This document shows positions 1 to 7,272 of a stretch of 64,000 nt of DNA, one piece after another. The DNA is from an uncultured bacterium (lineage in GTDB: Bacteria; Cyanobacteriota; Vampirovibrionia; Gastranaerophilales; Gastranaerophilaceae), in contig CASELF010000012.1 of NCBI GenBank assembly GCA_949288725.1, positions 29,603 through 93,602 on the forward strand, read 5' to 3'. Each line of letters opens with the position of its first letter. The first letter of the stretch is position 1. The translations under genes and the position numbers were made by a program. The notes beneath the pieces were generated by a model, which did not search any database, was not told where the DNA came from, and saw only the letters and a list, made by a program, of their open reading frames with translations.

Positions 1-241
1 GAATTGTATTTAATCCACTTCATTGACAATTTGTCTGCAAAATTTGGAAAAATAAATACACGACTCTTAGAAGATTAATTTATAAAAATAATCTAATAAA
101 AATCAAGCCTTTTGGCGCAAATGTTAATAAAATAAATAAAAATTTACGTTGCGAAACATTTTGAGTCATGGGGCATGGTTTATGATAAATTAGTCTTATT
201 AAAGGATATATTTAGGAATAGTTTTTGTAAGGAGATAATGA
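1..241. other. Upstream intergenic region of the winged-helix gene
   Basis: No ORF with a ribosome binding site is visible here. The last bases carry an AAGGAG-type ribosome binding site just before the ATG at 242. A loose inverted repeat (AAATGTT near 119, AACATTT near 157) is the only structure noticed. No convincing -35/-10 pair was found. Confidence 0.5.
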
Positions 242-931
242 ATGTCTGAATACTTGACCAAAGAAGAGATAAAACAGTGGAGAAGTTCTTTAGAAAAAAT
301 TACATTAGAAGAATTTGCAGCGAGATTAGGGAAAAAAGTTGAAGAAAAAAAAGAAACTAATGACCTAATTGATATTGTTTTGCACGGAAAACCTGTTGTT
401 TCAAATGAATCAGATTGGAAATCGACTAAAGTTGAACGTCTTAGTGCTATCGCTGATAGAGCCTATGAAAAGGAAAAAGAACTTTATATATCTCCTTTCT
501 CCGCTCAAAATTTAAAAATGGACGCTGAAGAATCTAAAAAAGAAGTTAAACAAGCAAAACCTAAAACTCCTATTACTCATAAAAAAGAAGTTGAAAAATC
601 AATAGTTCCAACTACTAAAAAAGTAGAAAAAAAGAAAAAAACAATTACTAAAGCGGCAGAAAAAGCTCACGCAACTTTGAACGAAAAATCTCATAATGAA
701 CTTAGAAACGAAGTAAGAATAGTTCTTAAAAAATCTCTAACGGAAAGAGAACAAAAAGTTTTTGATTACTTTGCTGCTAATAAAAATAAAGTTGTTTACG
801 CAAAAGACTTAGCAAGTTTGCTTGATTTGCCTAGAGATTATATTTACAAATATATTAAAAACCTTAGAGCAAAAATCGATGGTGATGCACTTAAAAACGC
901 TGAAAAAGGTGGATTTATTCTCACTATCTAA
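242..931 (+). CDS. Lys-rich protein with C-terminal winged-helix domain
   Basis: A 229-residue cytoplasmic protein with no signal peptide or membrane segment. The N-terminal 90 residues are mixed helical. Residues about 95-145 form a Lys-rich, low-complexity linker. Residues about 164-229 look like a winged helix of the OmpR/Trans_reg_C kind: a LTEREQKVFDYF opening helix, a recognition-helix-like stretch DYIYKYIKNLRAKI and a terminal hairpin ending GGFILTI. No receiver domain is present, so this is a stand-alone DNA-binding protein by inference. The start has a good AAGGAG site. It is monocistronic and ends in a 19-bp terminator. The exact family is not recognised. Confidence 0.8.
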   Translation: MSEYLTKEEIKQWRSSLEKITLEEFAARLGKKVEEKKETNDLIDIVLHGKPVVSNESDWKSTKVERLSAIADRAYEKEKELYISPFSAQNLKMDAEESKKEVKQAKPKTPITHKKEVEKSIVPTTKKVEKKKKTITKAAEKAHATLNEKSHNELRNEVRIVLKKSLTEREQKVFDYFAANKNKVVYAKDLASLLDLPRDYIYKYIKNLRAKIDGDALKNAEKGGFILTI

Positions 932-951
932 ATGATATTTAAAATTTAGTT

Positions 952-994
952 AAAACGGCGGCGAATAAATAAATATTTATTCGCCGCCGTTTTA
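952..994 (+). terminator. Intrinsic terminator, 19-bp stem
   Basis: Left arm 952-970 and right arm 975-993 are perfectly complementary around a 4-nt loop and begin and end in A4/T4. It closes the winged-helix gene. Confidence 0.9.
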
Positions 995-1003
995 TTTAAC
1001 AAT

Positions 1004-1043
1004 ATAAAAGGAGATGAATTTAATAAAATTCATCTCCTTTTAT
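1004..1043 (-). terminator. Intrinsic terminator, 18-bp stem
   Basis: Arms 1004-1021 and 1026-1043 are perfect complements with loop AATA. It lies just downstream of the minus-strand gene ending at 1067 and could also act on plus-strand transcripts. Confidence 0.85.
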
Positions 1044-1066
1044 AAATATTTTACACATTGTCTTAT

Positions 1067-1471
1067 TTATTTTATTTCCAACTTAGCGCCTACAAATTCT
1101 AATGCTGCTTTATTTATATCTGCCTCTTTGTCTGATATATTAGAAAGTATTGCAGTTGGAACATTATTTACCATATTCTGTGCCGTTGGCAAATCAATAC
1201 CCATAATCTGTCTTAATGTTGCAATAACTGTTGCTTTATTGTTTCCTGCATCAAGAAGAACTAATGATTTGTTACCTGTGGATTTTTTTATACCTACAGA
1301 ATCATTAACTTTTTTTTTACCGGGAAAAATTTTCTTAAATATTGAAACTATAACTGTATCCATATTAAAATTGAACACTTTTCTTGCTACAAATAGTACC
1401 AAAAATAATACAAATACGATTACTGCTAAAAATAAATAATCAAAATCAATATATGATAATGCTTTTAACAT
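1067..1471 (-). CDS. Membrane-anchored protein with L7/L12 C-terminal-like domain
   Basis: 134 residues. A single hydrophobic segment at about residues 12-29 is followed by a basic linker (about 44-68) and, at residues 69-134, a domain that aligns with the C-terminal domain of the neighbouring ribosomal protein L7/L12. Both share a VLLDAG/VILASV strand, helix-turn pattern and a nearly identical end (GAKLEIK versus GATVEIK). The L7/L12 dimerisation domain and Ala-rich hinge are replaced by the membrane anchor, so it should sit on the cytoplasmic face of the membrane. It starts after an AGGAGG site and has its own promoter (1501-1529) behind the rplL terminator. The role is unknown; recruitment of a translation GTPase or ribosome to the membrane is only inference. 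Confidence 0.85.
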   Translation of the reverse strand: MLKALSYIDFDYLFLAVIVFVLFLVLFVARKVFNFNMDTVIVSIFKKIFPGKKKVNDSVGIKKSTGNKSLVLLDAGNNKATVIATLRQIMGIDLPTAQNMVNNVPTAILSNISDKEADINKAALEFVGAKLEIK

Positions 1472-1500
1472 TTAGAAACCTCCTACTTCTTCGCAGGTAC

Positions 1501-1529
1501 ATAATAACATATTAGATAACAAAAATCAA
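1501..1529 (-). promoter_or_regulatory. Promoter of the membrane L7/L12-like gene
   Basis: On the minus strand: TTGATT (1524-1529), 17-nt spacer, TATTAT (1501-1506). Confidence 0.7.
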
Positions 1530-1531
1530 AC

Positions 1532-1562
1532 AAAAAGGACAGCCAATTGACTGTCCTTTTTT
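1532..1562 (-). terminator. Terminator of the rplJ-rplL operon
   Basis: Arms 1532-1542 and 1551-1561 pair over 11 bp with an 8-nt partly paired loop and flanking A/T runs. Confidence 0.85.
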
Positions 1563-1583
1563 ACTTCCGATAAACTGTTAAAA

Positions 1584-1955
1584 CTACTTGATTTCAACAG
1601 TAGCACCAGCTGCTTCAAGAGTTTTCTTGATAGCTTCTGCTTCATCTTTTTTGATGTTTTCTTTAACTGCTTTAGGTGCTGCTTCAACTAAATCTTTAGC
1701 TTCTTTCAAACCTAAACCTGTTAAAGTTCTAACTTCTTTTAATACAGCGATTTTCTTATCAGCTGGAACAGATGCTAAGATTACAGAAACTTCAGCATCA
1801 GCGTCATCAGCAGGAGCTGCTGCTGCAGGAGCTGCTGCAACTGCTACAGGTGCTGCTGCAGAAACACCAAATTTTTCTTCCATAGCTTTTACTAATTCTG
1901 CTGCTTCTAATAATGTTAATTTTTCAATTGATTCTAAAATTGATTCTACACTCAT
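1584..1955 (-). CDS. rplL: 50S ribosomal protein L7/L12
   Basis: 123 residues, the usual family length. The N-terminal dimerisation helices (residues 1-31) are followed by an Ala-rich flexible hinge (about 33-53) and the factor-binding C-terminal domain (about 55-123) ending GATVEIK. It forms the multi-copy stalk that recruits EF-Tu, EF-G, IF2 and RF3. It is the second gene of the rplJ-rplL operon, 79 bp after rplJ, with an AAAGGAG-type site, and ends in a strong terminator. Confidence 0.98.
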   Translation of the reverse strand: MSVESILESIEKLTLLEAAELVKAMEEKFGVSAAAPVAVAAAPAAAAPADDADAEVSVILASVPADKKIAVLKEVRTLTGLGLKEAKDLVEAAPKAVKENIKKDEAEAIKKTLEAAGATVEIK

Positions 1956-2034
1956 TGTTTTTCTCCTTTTATTTTATTTTTTTTGTTTTCTAATACATTG
2001 TGTTAAGCACATAGACTTAACTTATACTGCTTGA

Positions 2035-2556
2035 TTAAGCAGCCTTTTGGTCGCGAACTGCAGCCATTGCTCTTGTAAGTTGAGAAAGAACTGCATTGAT
2101 AGAGTTTGCGATTCCTGATGCCGGTGAATTGATTGATCCAAGCATTTTTGCATAAAGTTCGTCTTTTGTTGGAAGTTCTGCCAATGCTTTTGTTTCTGCT
2201 TCTGTTAACAATTTACCGTCTAATACAGCACCTACGATAGCACCTTTTTTAGATTCTTTGATAAATTTAGCAACAGCTTTTGCAGGAGTAACTGGATCTT
2301 CAAAACCAAATGCCAATGCAATTGGTCCGCTCATTTTTTCAGTTAATGCTTCATATTCGGTTCCTTTAACAGCAATTTTTGCCAATGTATTTTTTGTAAC
2401 CATATAGTCACCACCGGCTTTTTGAATTTCACGTCTTAGTTTTGTGATATCTTCTACTGTTAATCCTTGGTATTCAGTAATAACTGCTACTTGAGCTTTT
2501 TCAATTTTCGCCTTTATCGCATCTATTTTTTCTGATTTAAATGCTTTTGTTGCCAT
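2035..2556 (-). CDS. rplJ: 50S ribosomal protein L10
   Basis: 173 residues, typical of L10. The N-terminal rRNA-binding domain shows the family pattern (EYQGLTVEDITKLRREI, VTKNTLAKIA, GPIALAFG), and the C-terminal helix binds L7/L12 dimers. It starts after an AAAGGAG site. It leads the rplJ-rplL operon behind a leader of about 240 nt and a strong promoter at 2801-2829. The rplK-rplA genes that often precede it are absent, so the stalk operon stands alone here. Confidence 0.98.
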   Translation of the reverse strand: MATKAFKSEKIDAIKAKIEKAQVAVITEYQGLTVEDITKLRREIQKAGGDYMVTKNTLAKIAVKGTEYEALTEKMSGPIALAFGFEDPVTPAKAVAKFIKESKKGAIVGAVLDGKLLTEAETKALAELPTKDELYAKMLGSINSPASGIANSINAVLSQLTRAMAAVRDQKAA

Positions 2557-2794
2557 TTTCAGCTCCTTTAATGTTTGCTTGCGATTGCCTTCTTAGCAAT
2601 CTTTATTTTTATCGACCTTAAAACTAAAAAAGACTTTGCTTTTTAGTTTTAATCGCAAAATCTTACACATAAATCGTATTTAATTTATTTTGTACTTTAA
2701 CGTTTTTACGCTATTTATTCGTACTTTGTGTAATCTCGATTAGCTAATTTCTTATTTAATCCTAATTACTTAGGAACTAATTGTCTGCGATTAT
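2557..2794 (-). promoter_or_regulatory. Long rplJ leader, probable L10 autoregulatory leader
   Basis: About 240 nt separate the predicted transcription start (near 2794) from rplJ. The leader holds a 13-bp perfect hairpin (arms 2618-2630 and 2640-2652) and a small hairpin nearer the gene (GATTGC/GGCAATC). L10 leaders that bind the L10-L12 complex are known in this position in many bacteria. Assignment here rests on position and structure only. Confidence 0.6.
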
Positions 2795-2800
2795 GTGTTC

Positions 2801-2829
2801 ATAATATAGGAAAGATAAATTTTTTGCAA
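2801..2829 (-). promoter_or_regulatory. rplJ operon promoter
   Basis: On the minus strand: TTGCAA (2824-2829), 17-nt spacer, TATTAT (2801-2806). Confidence 0.8.
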
Positions 2830-2913
2830 GTAAAATTTTAAATTTTGTATCGTGAAGTAATATTTATTTACACTTGGTAGCAATTTTTCACTGTACAATG
2901 TTTTTATATAAGT

Positions 2914-3219
2914 ATGGTAGTAGAAATCGACAATCCGGCAAACAGGGCGATGCACTATGGCTCTGACAGAATACTTGTTCAATCTATTGAACTTCCTGAA
3001 AGACTGCCGCAAAAGGTAGTATATTCAAATCATGAAGCAGATTTAGCATACAAAAGAATTGAACAAGATATTTATGATGGTCAGAGGAAAGCCAAACCGC
3101 GCTCTAATACAAAATTCCCGACAGTTTTGAAAATCATTGGCGGGGCGATTGCTCTTGCTGCAGTTGCGTTTAAAGGAAAAACCATTCTTAAATTTATAAA
3201 AAACATCTTTAAAAAATAA
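2914..3219 (+). CDS. Small protein with C-terminal membrane segment
   Basis: 101 residues. The N-terminal 70 residues are polar and unrecognised. Residues about 72-88 are hydrophobic (IIGGAIALAAVAF), followed by a very basic tail ending FIKNIFKK, as in tail-anchored or peripherally inserted proteins. No Shine-Dalgarno is visible. A TGTTTTTAT box lies 6 nt before the ATG, the spacing seen at the leaderless genes below, but the -10 is weak. An in-frame ATG at 2950 is an alternative start. It converges with the metallophosphoesterase gene with only 3 bp between stops. Function unknown. Confidence 0.6.
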   Translation: MVVEIDNPANRAMHYGSDRILVQSIELPERLPQKVVYSNHEADLAYKRIEQDIYDGQRKAKPRSNTKFPTVLKIIGGAIALAAVAFKGKTILKFIKNIFKK

Positions 3220-3222
3220 TTT

Positions 3223-4065
3223 TTACAATTCTTTTTCGTCTTTTACCGCAAATTCTCTTAACTGGGTATAAATTATCGGTGAAAATTCTTTTGTTGTAAC
3301 AATATCAATAATTTTATAAGATTGCGGTATCGTTAACATTGATGGAGAATTTATATAATATACACCATTTTGCATTGTTTCCTCATTAACATGGAAATGT
3401 CCTGACAGAATTGCTAATACATTTGTGTGTTTAGCAAGCATTTTTTGGTATTCTTCCACCTTATAGGTTTTATGAGTTTTAACTCTGGATTCTGCTTCTT
3501 TTGGGTAGACTATAGGGAAATGTTGAAATATGACAACATCTTTCTTTTTATACTTGGTTAGCATTTTGTCAAGCCAATCTAATGTATCTTGACGGTAATA
3601 ACCGATAGTTCCGGGTACAACTTCTTTTGCTCCATCTACGACAATGAAAACAAAACCGTTCTTCTTAAAAACACAATTGGGAGATTTTTGTCCGCGCAAA
3701 AATGAATATTCCCTCACAACTTCATAATAGCGCACCTTTGATAATCCATTTGATTTATAGACATCTTCATTTCCCAATGCTATATAATAAGGAACCTTTA
3801 ACTTCTTAACAACATCCATAAATGCCCTTAAATTTTCTTCTCGGGGATTTGCGATATTATCACCGGTAAAAACAACAAATGCGATTTCCGGCTGATTATT
3901 AATATCGTCAACTGCACTTTCTAAAACCCTTGAAGTATAAGGATTTGATGCTGCCAAATGGGTATCCGTAATCTGCGCAAATTTAATATTTTCGGCAAAT
4001 GCTTGCATATTAAAGCCAATAAGCAAAAACATTAAACTAAAAAATACAACTAAAAACTTCTTCAT
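3223..4065 (-). CDS. Secreted calcineurin-like metallophosphoesterase
   Basis: 280 residues. A Sec signal peptide (residues 1-24, ending MQAFA) precedes a complete metallophosphoesterase fold: ITDTHLA, VFTGDNI, ALGNED, FQHFPI and SGHFHV supply the Asp/His/Asn di-metal ligands in family order. It acts outside the cytoplasmic membrane on an unknown phosphoester. It resembles the membrane-anchored protein at 58321-59322. An extended -10 (TGTTATAAT, 4091-4099) lies upstream, and an AGGGAG-like site sits somewhat far (about 13 nt) from the ATG. Confidence 0.88.
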   Translation of the reverse strand: MKKFLVVFFSLMFLLIGFNMQAFAENIKFAQITDTHLAASNPYTSRVLESAVDDINNQPEIAFVVFTGDNIANPREENLRAFMDVVKKLKVPYYIALGNEDVYKSNGLSKVRYYEVVREYSFLRGQKSPNCVFKKNGFVFIVVDGAKEVVPGTIGYYRQDTLDWLDKMLTKYKKKDVVIFQHFPIVYPKEAESRVKTHKTYKVEEYQKMLAKHTNVLAILSGHFHVNEETMQNGVYYINSPSMLTIPQSYKIIDIVTTKEFSPIIYTQLREFAVKDEKEL

Positions 4066-4090
4066 AGACTACGCATTCTCCCTTAATGTG

Positions 4091-4099
4091 ATTATAACA
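4091..4099 (-). promoter_or_regulatory. Extended -10 of the metallophosphoesterase gene
   Basis: Minus-strand TGTTATAAT. It lies back to back with the rqcP promoter. Confidence 0.6.
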
Positions 4100-4112
4100 C
4101 GAAATTAAATTC

Positions 4113-4129
4113 TGTGTTAGAATTAAGAT
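4113..4129 (+). promoter_or_regulatory. rqcP extended -10, predicted leaderless start
   Basis: TGTGTTAGAAT is followed by exactly 6 nt and then the ATG at 4130. Initiation about 7 nt after the -10 would place the +1 at the start codon. No Shine-Dalgarno is present. Confidence 0.6.
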
Positions 4130-4375
4130 ATGAGATTAGATAAGTTTTTAAAAGTTTCAAGATTGATAAAACGCAGAACTGTTGCCAATGAAGTTTCTGA
4201 TACCGGCAGAGTTTTAATAAATGACAATCCCGCTAAACCTGCTAAACAAGTTAAAGAAAACGATATAATTACTATTGAATACGCCAATAGAACTGTTAAA
4301 GCAAAAATATTGAAAGTCCCAACAGGAAACGTAAGCGTACAAGAAGCGCCATCTTTGTATGAACTTTTAGATTAA
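4130..4375 (+). CDS. rqcP: S4-domain RNA-binding protein RqcP (YabO/Hsp15 type)
   Basis: 81 residues, nearly all of it one S4 domain: MRLDKFLKVSRLIKRRTVA, then GRVLINDNPAKP and a final KILKVP strand. This length and the KRR motif fit RqcP, which binds the stalled 50S-peptidyl-tRNA complex and helps RqcH add C-terminal Ala tails. RqcH is not in this window. The gene appears monocistronic and has no Shine-Dalgarno; its promoter predicts a leaderless mRNA. Confidence 0.88.
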   Translation: MRLDKFLKVSRLIKRRTVANEVSDTGRVLINDNPAKPAKQVKENDIITIEYANRTVKAKILKVPTGNVSVQEAPSLYELLD

Positions 4376-4562
4376 CTTTTTCAATCAATAATCTGTATTA
4401 ACGCATTATATAAACAATGCGTCTGTTGTCGTGCTTGATTTTATAAAAATTATGTAAAGTTTTGTAAATAAATACAAAAGATATAGCAATTATATACTTC
4501 AAAAATACTTTATAAACATGTAAGCGTTAAGCGAACAATAAAAAAGAATTAAATAAACACGA

Positions 4563-4656
4563 GACATAAATTACACACTACCTACTACACACTAACCTTC
4601 TACACGAGGAATTGTAAAAGATTCCAAACTCTTTCTTAAGAAAGGGTTTTTTTTTG
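4563..4656 (+). ncRNA. Candidate small RNA A
   Basis: A possible promoter (TTAAGC 4527-4532, 17 nt, TAAATA 4550-4555) precedes a G-free single-stranded tract (about 4565-4605) containing ACTACCTAC (4577-4585). Then come hairpin GGAAT/ATTCC (4608-4625) and a terminator (arms 4627-4635 and 4640-4648, T-run to 4655). No gene precedes the terminator closely, so it probably ends its own transcript. Promoter boxes are weak. Confidence 0.4.
4627..4655 (+). terminator. Intrinsic terminator with T9 tail
   Basis: A 9-bp stem (one T-G pair), loop TTAA, followed by nine T. It closes candidate small RNA A. Confidence 0.85.
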
Positions 4657-4782
4657 CGCATTTTTTGACCTTTTACGGACTTCGTTAATATTTGTTAATA
4701 AAATAAGTAAATTTCTAAAGATTAAAATCTCAACAGCCGATATAAAGTTTGTAATCAGAAATCTAACGGAGTAAAATTAAAA

Positions 4783-4938
4783 ATGCTAAAGAAGATAACA
4801 ACACCATCTAATAACAGATCAGAATGTGTTGAATTAATATTAAGAGGAGCCAAAAAGCGTCGTACATTAGCTTATTCAAACGCTAATATGATTAATTCTG
4901 ACGCAGGGATAAAGGCTAATATAAGAGTTGTAAAATAA
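4783..4938 (+). CDS. Small basic protein, 51 residues
   Basis: ATG at 4783, stop TAA at 4936. It encodes a basic peptide starting MLKKITTPSNN and containing GAKKRRTLAYSNANM. A GGAG lies about 11 nt before the ATG. It sits alone between two intrinsic terminators. No family is recognised. The clear ribosome binding site and isolation support a real small gene; the length alone does not. Confidence 0.45.
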   Translation: MLKKITTPSNNRSECVELILRGAKKRRTLAYSNANMINSDAGIKANIRVVK

Positions 4939-4991
4939 AAGCCTATCAGAGTATGAAAAAGATAATAAGAAGAATAGAGAGTATGAATAAA

Positions 4992-5018
4992 GCCGGTTTT
5001 TAAAAAACCGGCATTTTT
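4992..5018. terminator. Bidirectional terminator
   Basis: GCCGG...CCGGC hairpin at 4992-5012 with A/T-rich flanks, between the small ORF (plus) and the dehydrogenase (minus). Confidence 0.75.
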
Positions 5019-5048
5019 ATTGGTTTATAACACATATATTTTATAAAC

Positions 5049-6014
5049 TTAGAAAGATAACAATACTTTAAGAGTTTCTCTTTCTTTATTTTTTTCAAAT
5101 GCTTCAATCGCCCTATCAATAGGATAAGTTGCTGAAATAAGCGGTGAAAAATCAACTCTGCCTGATTTTAATAACCTCAATGCAGCAGGAAATTGTCCGC
5201 AGCGAGAACCCAAAACAGTAATTTCATCGATTACGATAGGTGCAAGGTTAAATTCTTTTGATGCTGCAACCGTACTTTTCAGAACTAAAACACCGCGAGG
5301 TTTTGTTAGGGCTAATGCTGTTTCAAAACCTGAAATTGAACCTGTTGCTTCTACTACAACATCATATTTTTTCTCAATTGCAAAATCATTTAACAATGAA
5401 GTTTCAACACCTTGAGCCTTTGCAATATCTAATTTATTCTGATGTTTTCCAACAAGAATTACATCAATATTTTGGGCATTTAAAGCAAGTGCTGTAATTA
5501 ACCCCAACTTGCCATCACCTAAAACAACAACCTTTTCAAATGGTTTTATGTGATGTTGTTCTGTTATTTCAAGAGCCGCAGCAAGTGGTTCAACAAATAC
5601 TGCCTGAGTATCGGGAACATTTTCAGGAACTTCAAACAATACTTCAACAGGCATTGTAAAATATTGAGCAAAAACACCATCCTTATGGAATATTCCTAAT
5701 GTATGACGGTTTGGGCAATGACGATATAATTTTTCTGCACACCAAGGGCAAGATGGGTCTTTGCAACCATAACTAATTTCCGGAACTACTCGTTTACCTA
5801 TTAGTGATTTATCAGCCCCATTTACATCTTCGACAATCCCAATGGCTTCATGACCTAAAATTCCAACATATCCCATATAACCTTTTGTTATTTCATAATC
5901 GGTATTACAAATTCCTGCAAGCGTAACTCTTACAAGTGCTTCACCTTCTTTTGGTATCGGCTTTTCATAATCATTTACAAGTTTCAATTCTTTATCAAAT
6001 ACAACTGCTTTCAT
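5049..6014 (-). CDS. Zinc-dependent medium-chain alcohol/polyol dehydrogenase
   Basis: 321 residues from the ATG at 6014, chosen because AGGAG lies 7 nt upstream; a longer frame reaching 6035 would overlap the preceding gene. Catalytic zinc ligands are in AGICNTD and GHEA. Four structural-zinc cysteines lie in a CKDPSCPWC...HCP loop. The Rossmann fingerprint is LGDGKLGL. The family oxidises alcohols or polyols with NAD(P). Its substrate cannot be read from sequence, but it lies 10 bp after a sugar-type binding protein gene, suggesting sugar-alcohol or sugar use. Confidence 0.9.
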   Translation of the reverse strand: MKAVVFDKELKLVNDYEKPIPKEGEALVRVTLAGICNTDYEITKGYMGYVGILGHEAIGIVEDVNGADKSLIGKRVVPEISYGCKDPSCPWCAEKLYRHCPNRHTLGIFHKDGVFAQYFTMPVEVLFEVPENVPDTQAVFVEPLAAALEITEQHHIKPFEKVVVLGDGKLGLITALALNAQNIDVILVGKHQNKLDIAKAQGVETSLLNDFAIEKKYDVVVEATGSISGFETALALTKPRGVLVLKSTVAASKEFNLAPIVIDEITVLGSRCGQFPAALRLLKSGRVDFSPLISATYPIDRAIEAFEKNKERETLKVLLSF

Positions 6015-6024
6015 ATTTCTTCTC

Positions 6025-7251
6025 CTATTCTTCAATACTTTTCCAATCTTTTGAGGCTTTTTCTAACTCTGTTTTTATATCTACTTTGCCAATTAAAATC
6101 TTTTGAACAACCTGATTGATTATATTATTTATATCCTTTTGACCCTTCTGCGTTCTATATACCGGCTGTATTTTATGCAATTGAGAGGCACTTATTACCC
6201 TTGCTTTTGCTATGATATCATCCTGGGCATATTTTGTATAAAATTCATCGTTCAAGGTTTCTTTGTTCACTGCCAATATATTTGTTAATTTAGCCAATTC
6301 CAATTGATTTTGTTCATTTGTCAAAAATAGCGCAAATTTTAGGGCTTCTTGTTTATGCTTTGCTTTTTGTGGGATTACAAAATTCATCAAAGAAAAATCA
6401 TTCTGACCATATTCACCGGTAATTTGAGGTGCTACATCTGTTTTTTGATAGGTTGACGGGGCGTTTTCTTTTATCATATTTAAGAAATTTGCACCTGCTG
6501 TTATCAAAACAATATTACCTGACATATATTTTTCTAAGGATTCTTGCAAGGTTATTGTAACTGTTTCTTTTGGAATTAGGTTTTTGTCATACAAATCTTT
6601 GAATATAGAAAATACTTCCACTGATTTGGGAGAACTTAATGAAGTTGATGTTGCTACTCCATATTTATTTAAAATCTTCAACATTGTATCGTTTTCAGTA
6701 ATATTTGGAATCATAATATATGCCGAAGTTTTATCTTTTACAACCTGAGCTTTTTGAGGTAATTCATCGTATGTTTTCGGAAGTTTTATTCCTGATTTGT
6801 GAAGTAATTCCTTATTATATATTGTTATAGCGCTTGTTGCATACCAAGGAATAGAATAAATCTTACCTTTATAAGTAAGAGCATCAATTATCTCAGGTGA
6901 AAATTGAACAGTATTGTTTTTCGGAATTTCTGATAACGCACCTTTTTGTGCTAAGGTCGCTGAAAAATCCGGGTTTAAATTGACCAAATCAGGCGGGGTA
7001 TCGCTTAGGACAGATGCTAAAGTACGCTTTTCACCTTCTGAAAAAGGTACATCAATCCATTTTATTTTTACATTTGGATTTTCTTTTTCAAATTCAGAGA
7101 TAACATTATTTATATATGGTTCAAAATCTGACATTTGAAGTGTCCAAAAGACTACTTCGTCTCCATTTTTTTGTGGCTTTTTAAAAACAAAAAAAGTACC
7201 TGTTATTAAAACAATTGTTGTTATTATGATTAGTAACAGTTTTTTATTCAT
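6025..7251 (-). CDS. ABC-type sugar-binding protein (family 1), membrane-anchored
   Basis: 408 residues. The N-terminal hydrophobic segment (about 4-23) has no lipobox Cys and probably acts as a signal anchor. The rest follows the maltose/oligosaccharide-binding family: FEKENPNVKIKW, DLVNLNP, IPWYATSAITIYNKELL. It would bind a carbohydrate outside the membrane and pass it to an ABC permease, but no permease or ATPase gene is in this window. It has a GGAGAG site. Its promoter overlaps that of rarA on the other strand. It shares an operon with the dehydrogenase. Confidence 0.88.
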   Translation of the reverse strand: MNKKLLLIIITTIVLITGTFFVFKKPQKNGDEVVFWTLQMSDFEPYINNVISEFEKENPNVKIKWIDVPFSEGEKRTLASVLSDTPPDLVNLNPDFSATLAQKGALSEIPKNNTVQFSPEIIDALTYKGKIYSIPWYATSAITIYNKELLHKSGIKLPKTYDELPQKAQVVKDKTSAYIMIPNITENDTMLKILNKYGVATSTSLSSPKSVEVFSIFKDLYDKNLIPKETVTITLQESLEKYMSGNIVLITAGANFLNMIKENAPSTYQKTDVAPQITGEYGQNDFSLMNFVIPQKAKHKQEALKFALFLTNEQNQLELAKLTNILAVNKETLNDEFYTKYAQDDIIAKARVISASQLHKIQPVYRTQKGQKDINNIINQVVQKILIGKVDIKTELEKASKDWKSIEE

Positions 7252-7272
7252 AAAACTCTCCGATTTATCCCT

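Larger units (their letters stand above)
4376..4782. other. Gene-free region with small-RNA candidate
   Basis: No CDS over about 50 codons is visible. It contains a weak hairpin (ACGCATT/AATGCGT, 4400-4421), a G-free A/C/T tract, two hairpins and a T9 tract (see the ncRNA entry), then a TTAATA direct repeat at 4685-4700 before the 51-residue ORF. Confidence 0.5.

Noticed and set aside
1067..1471. Reading the L7/L12-like gene as a decayed rplL copy
   Set aside because: The frame is intact, with its own promoter, ribosome site, terminator and a membrane helix in place of the N-terminal domain; it is a distinct protein, not a pseudogene.
1588..2034. A 148-codon open frame opposite rplL
   Set aside because: It results from the Ala-rich rplL codons read backwards; rplL is certain.
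2791..3012. A 73-codon minus-strand frame overlapping the rplJ promoter
   Set aside because: It covers the rplJ promoter and the start of the plus-strand 101-residue gene, without a ribosome site.
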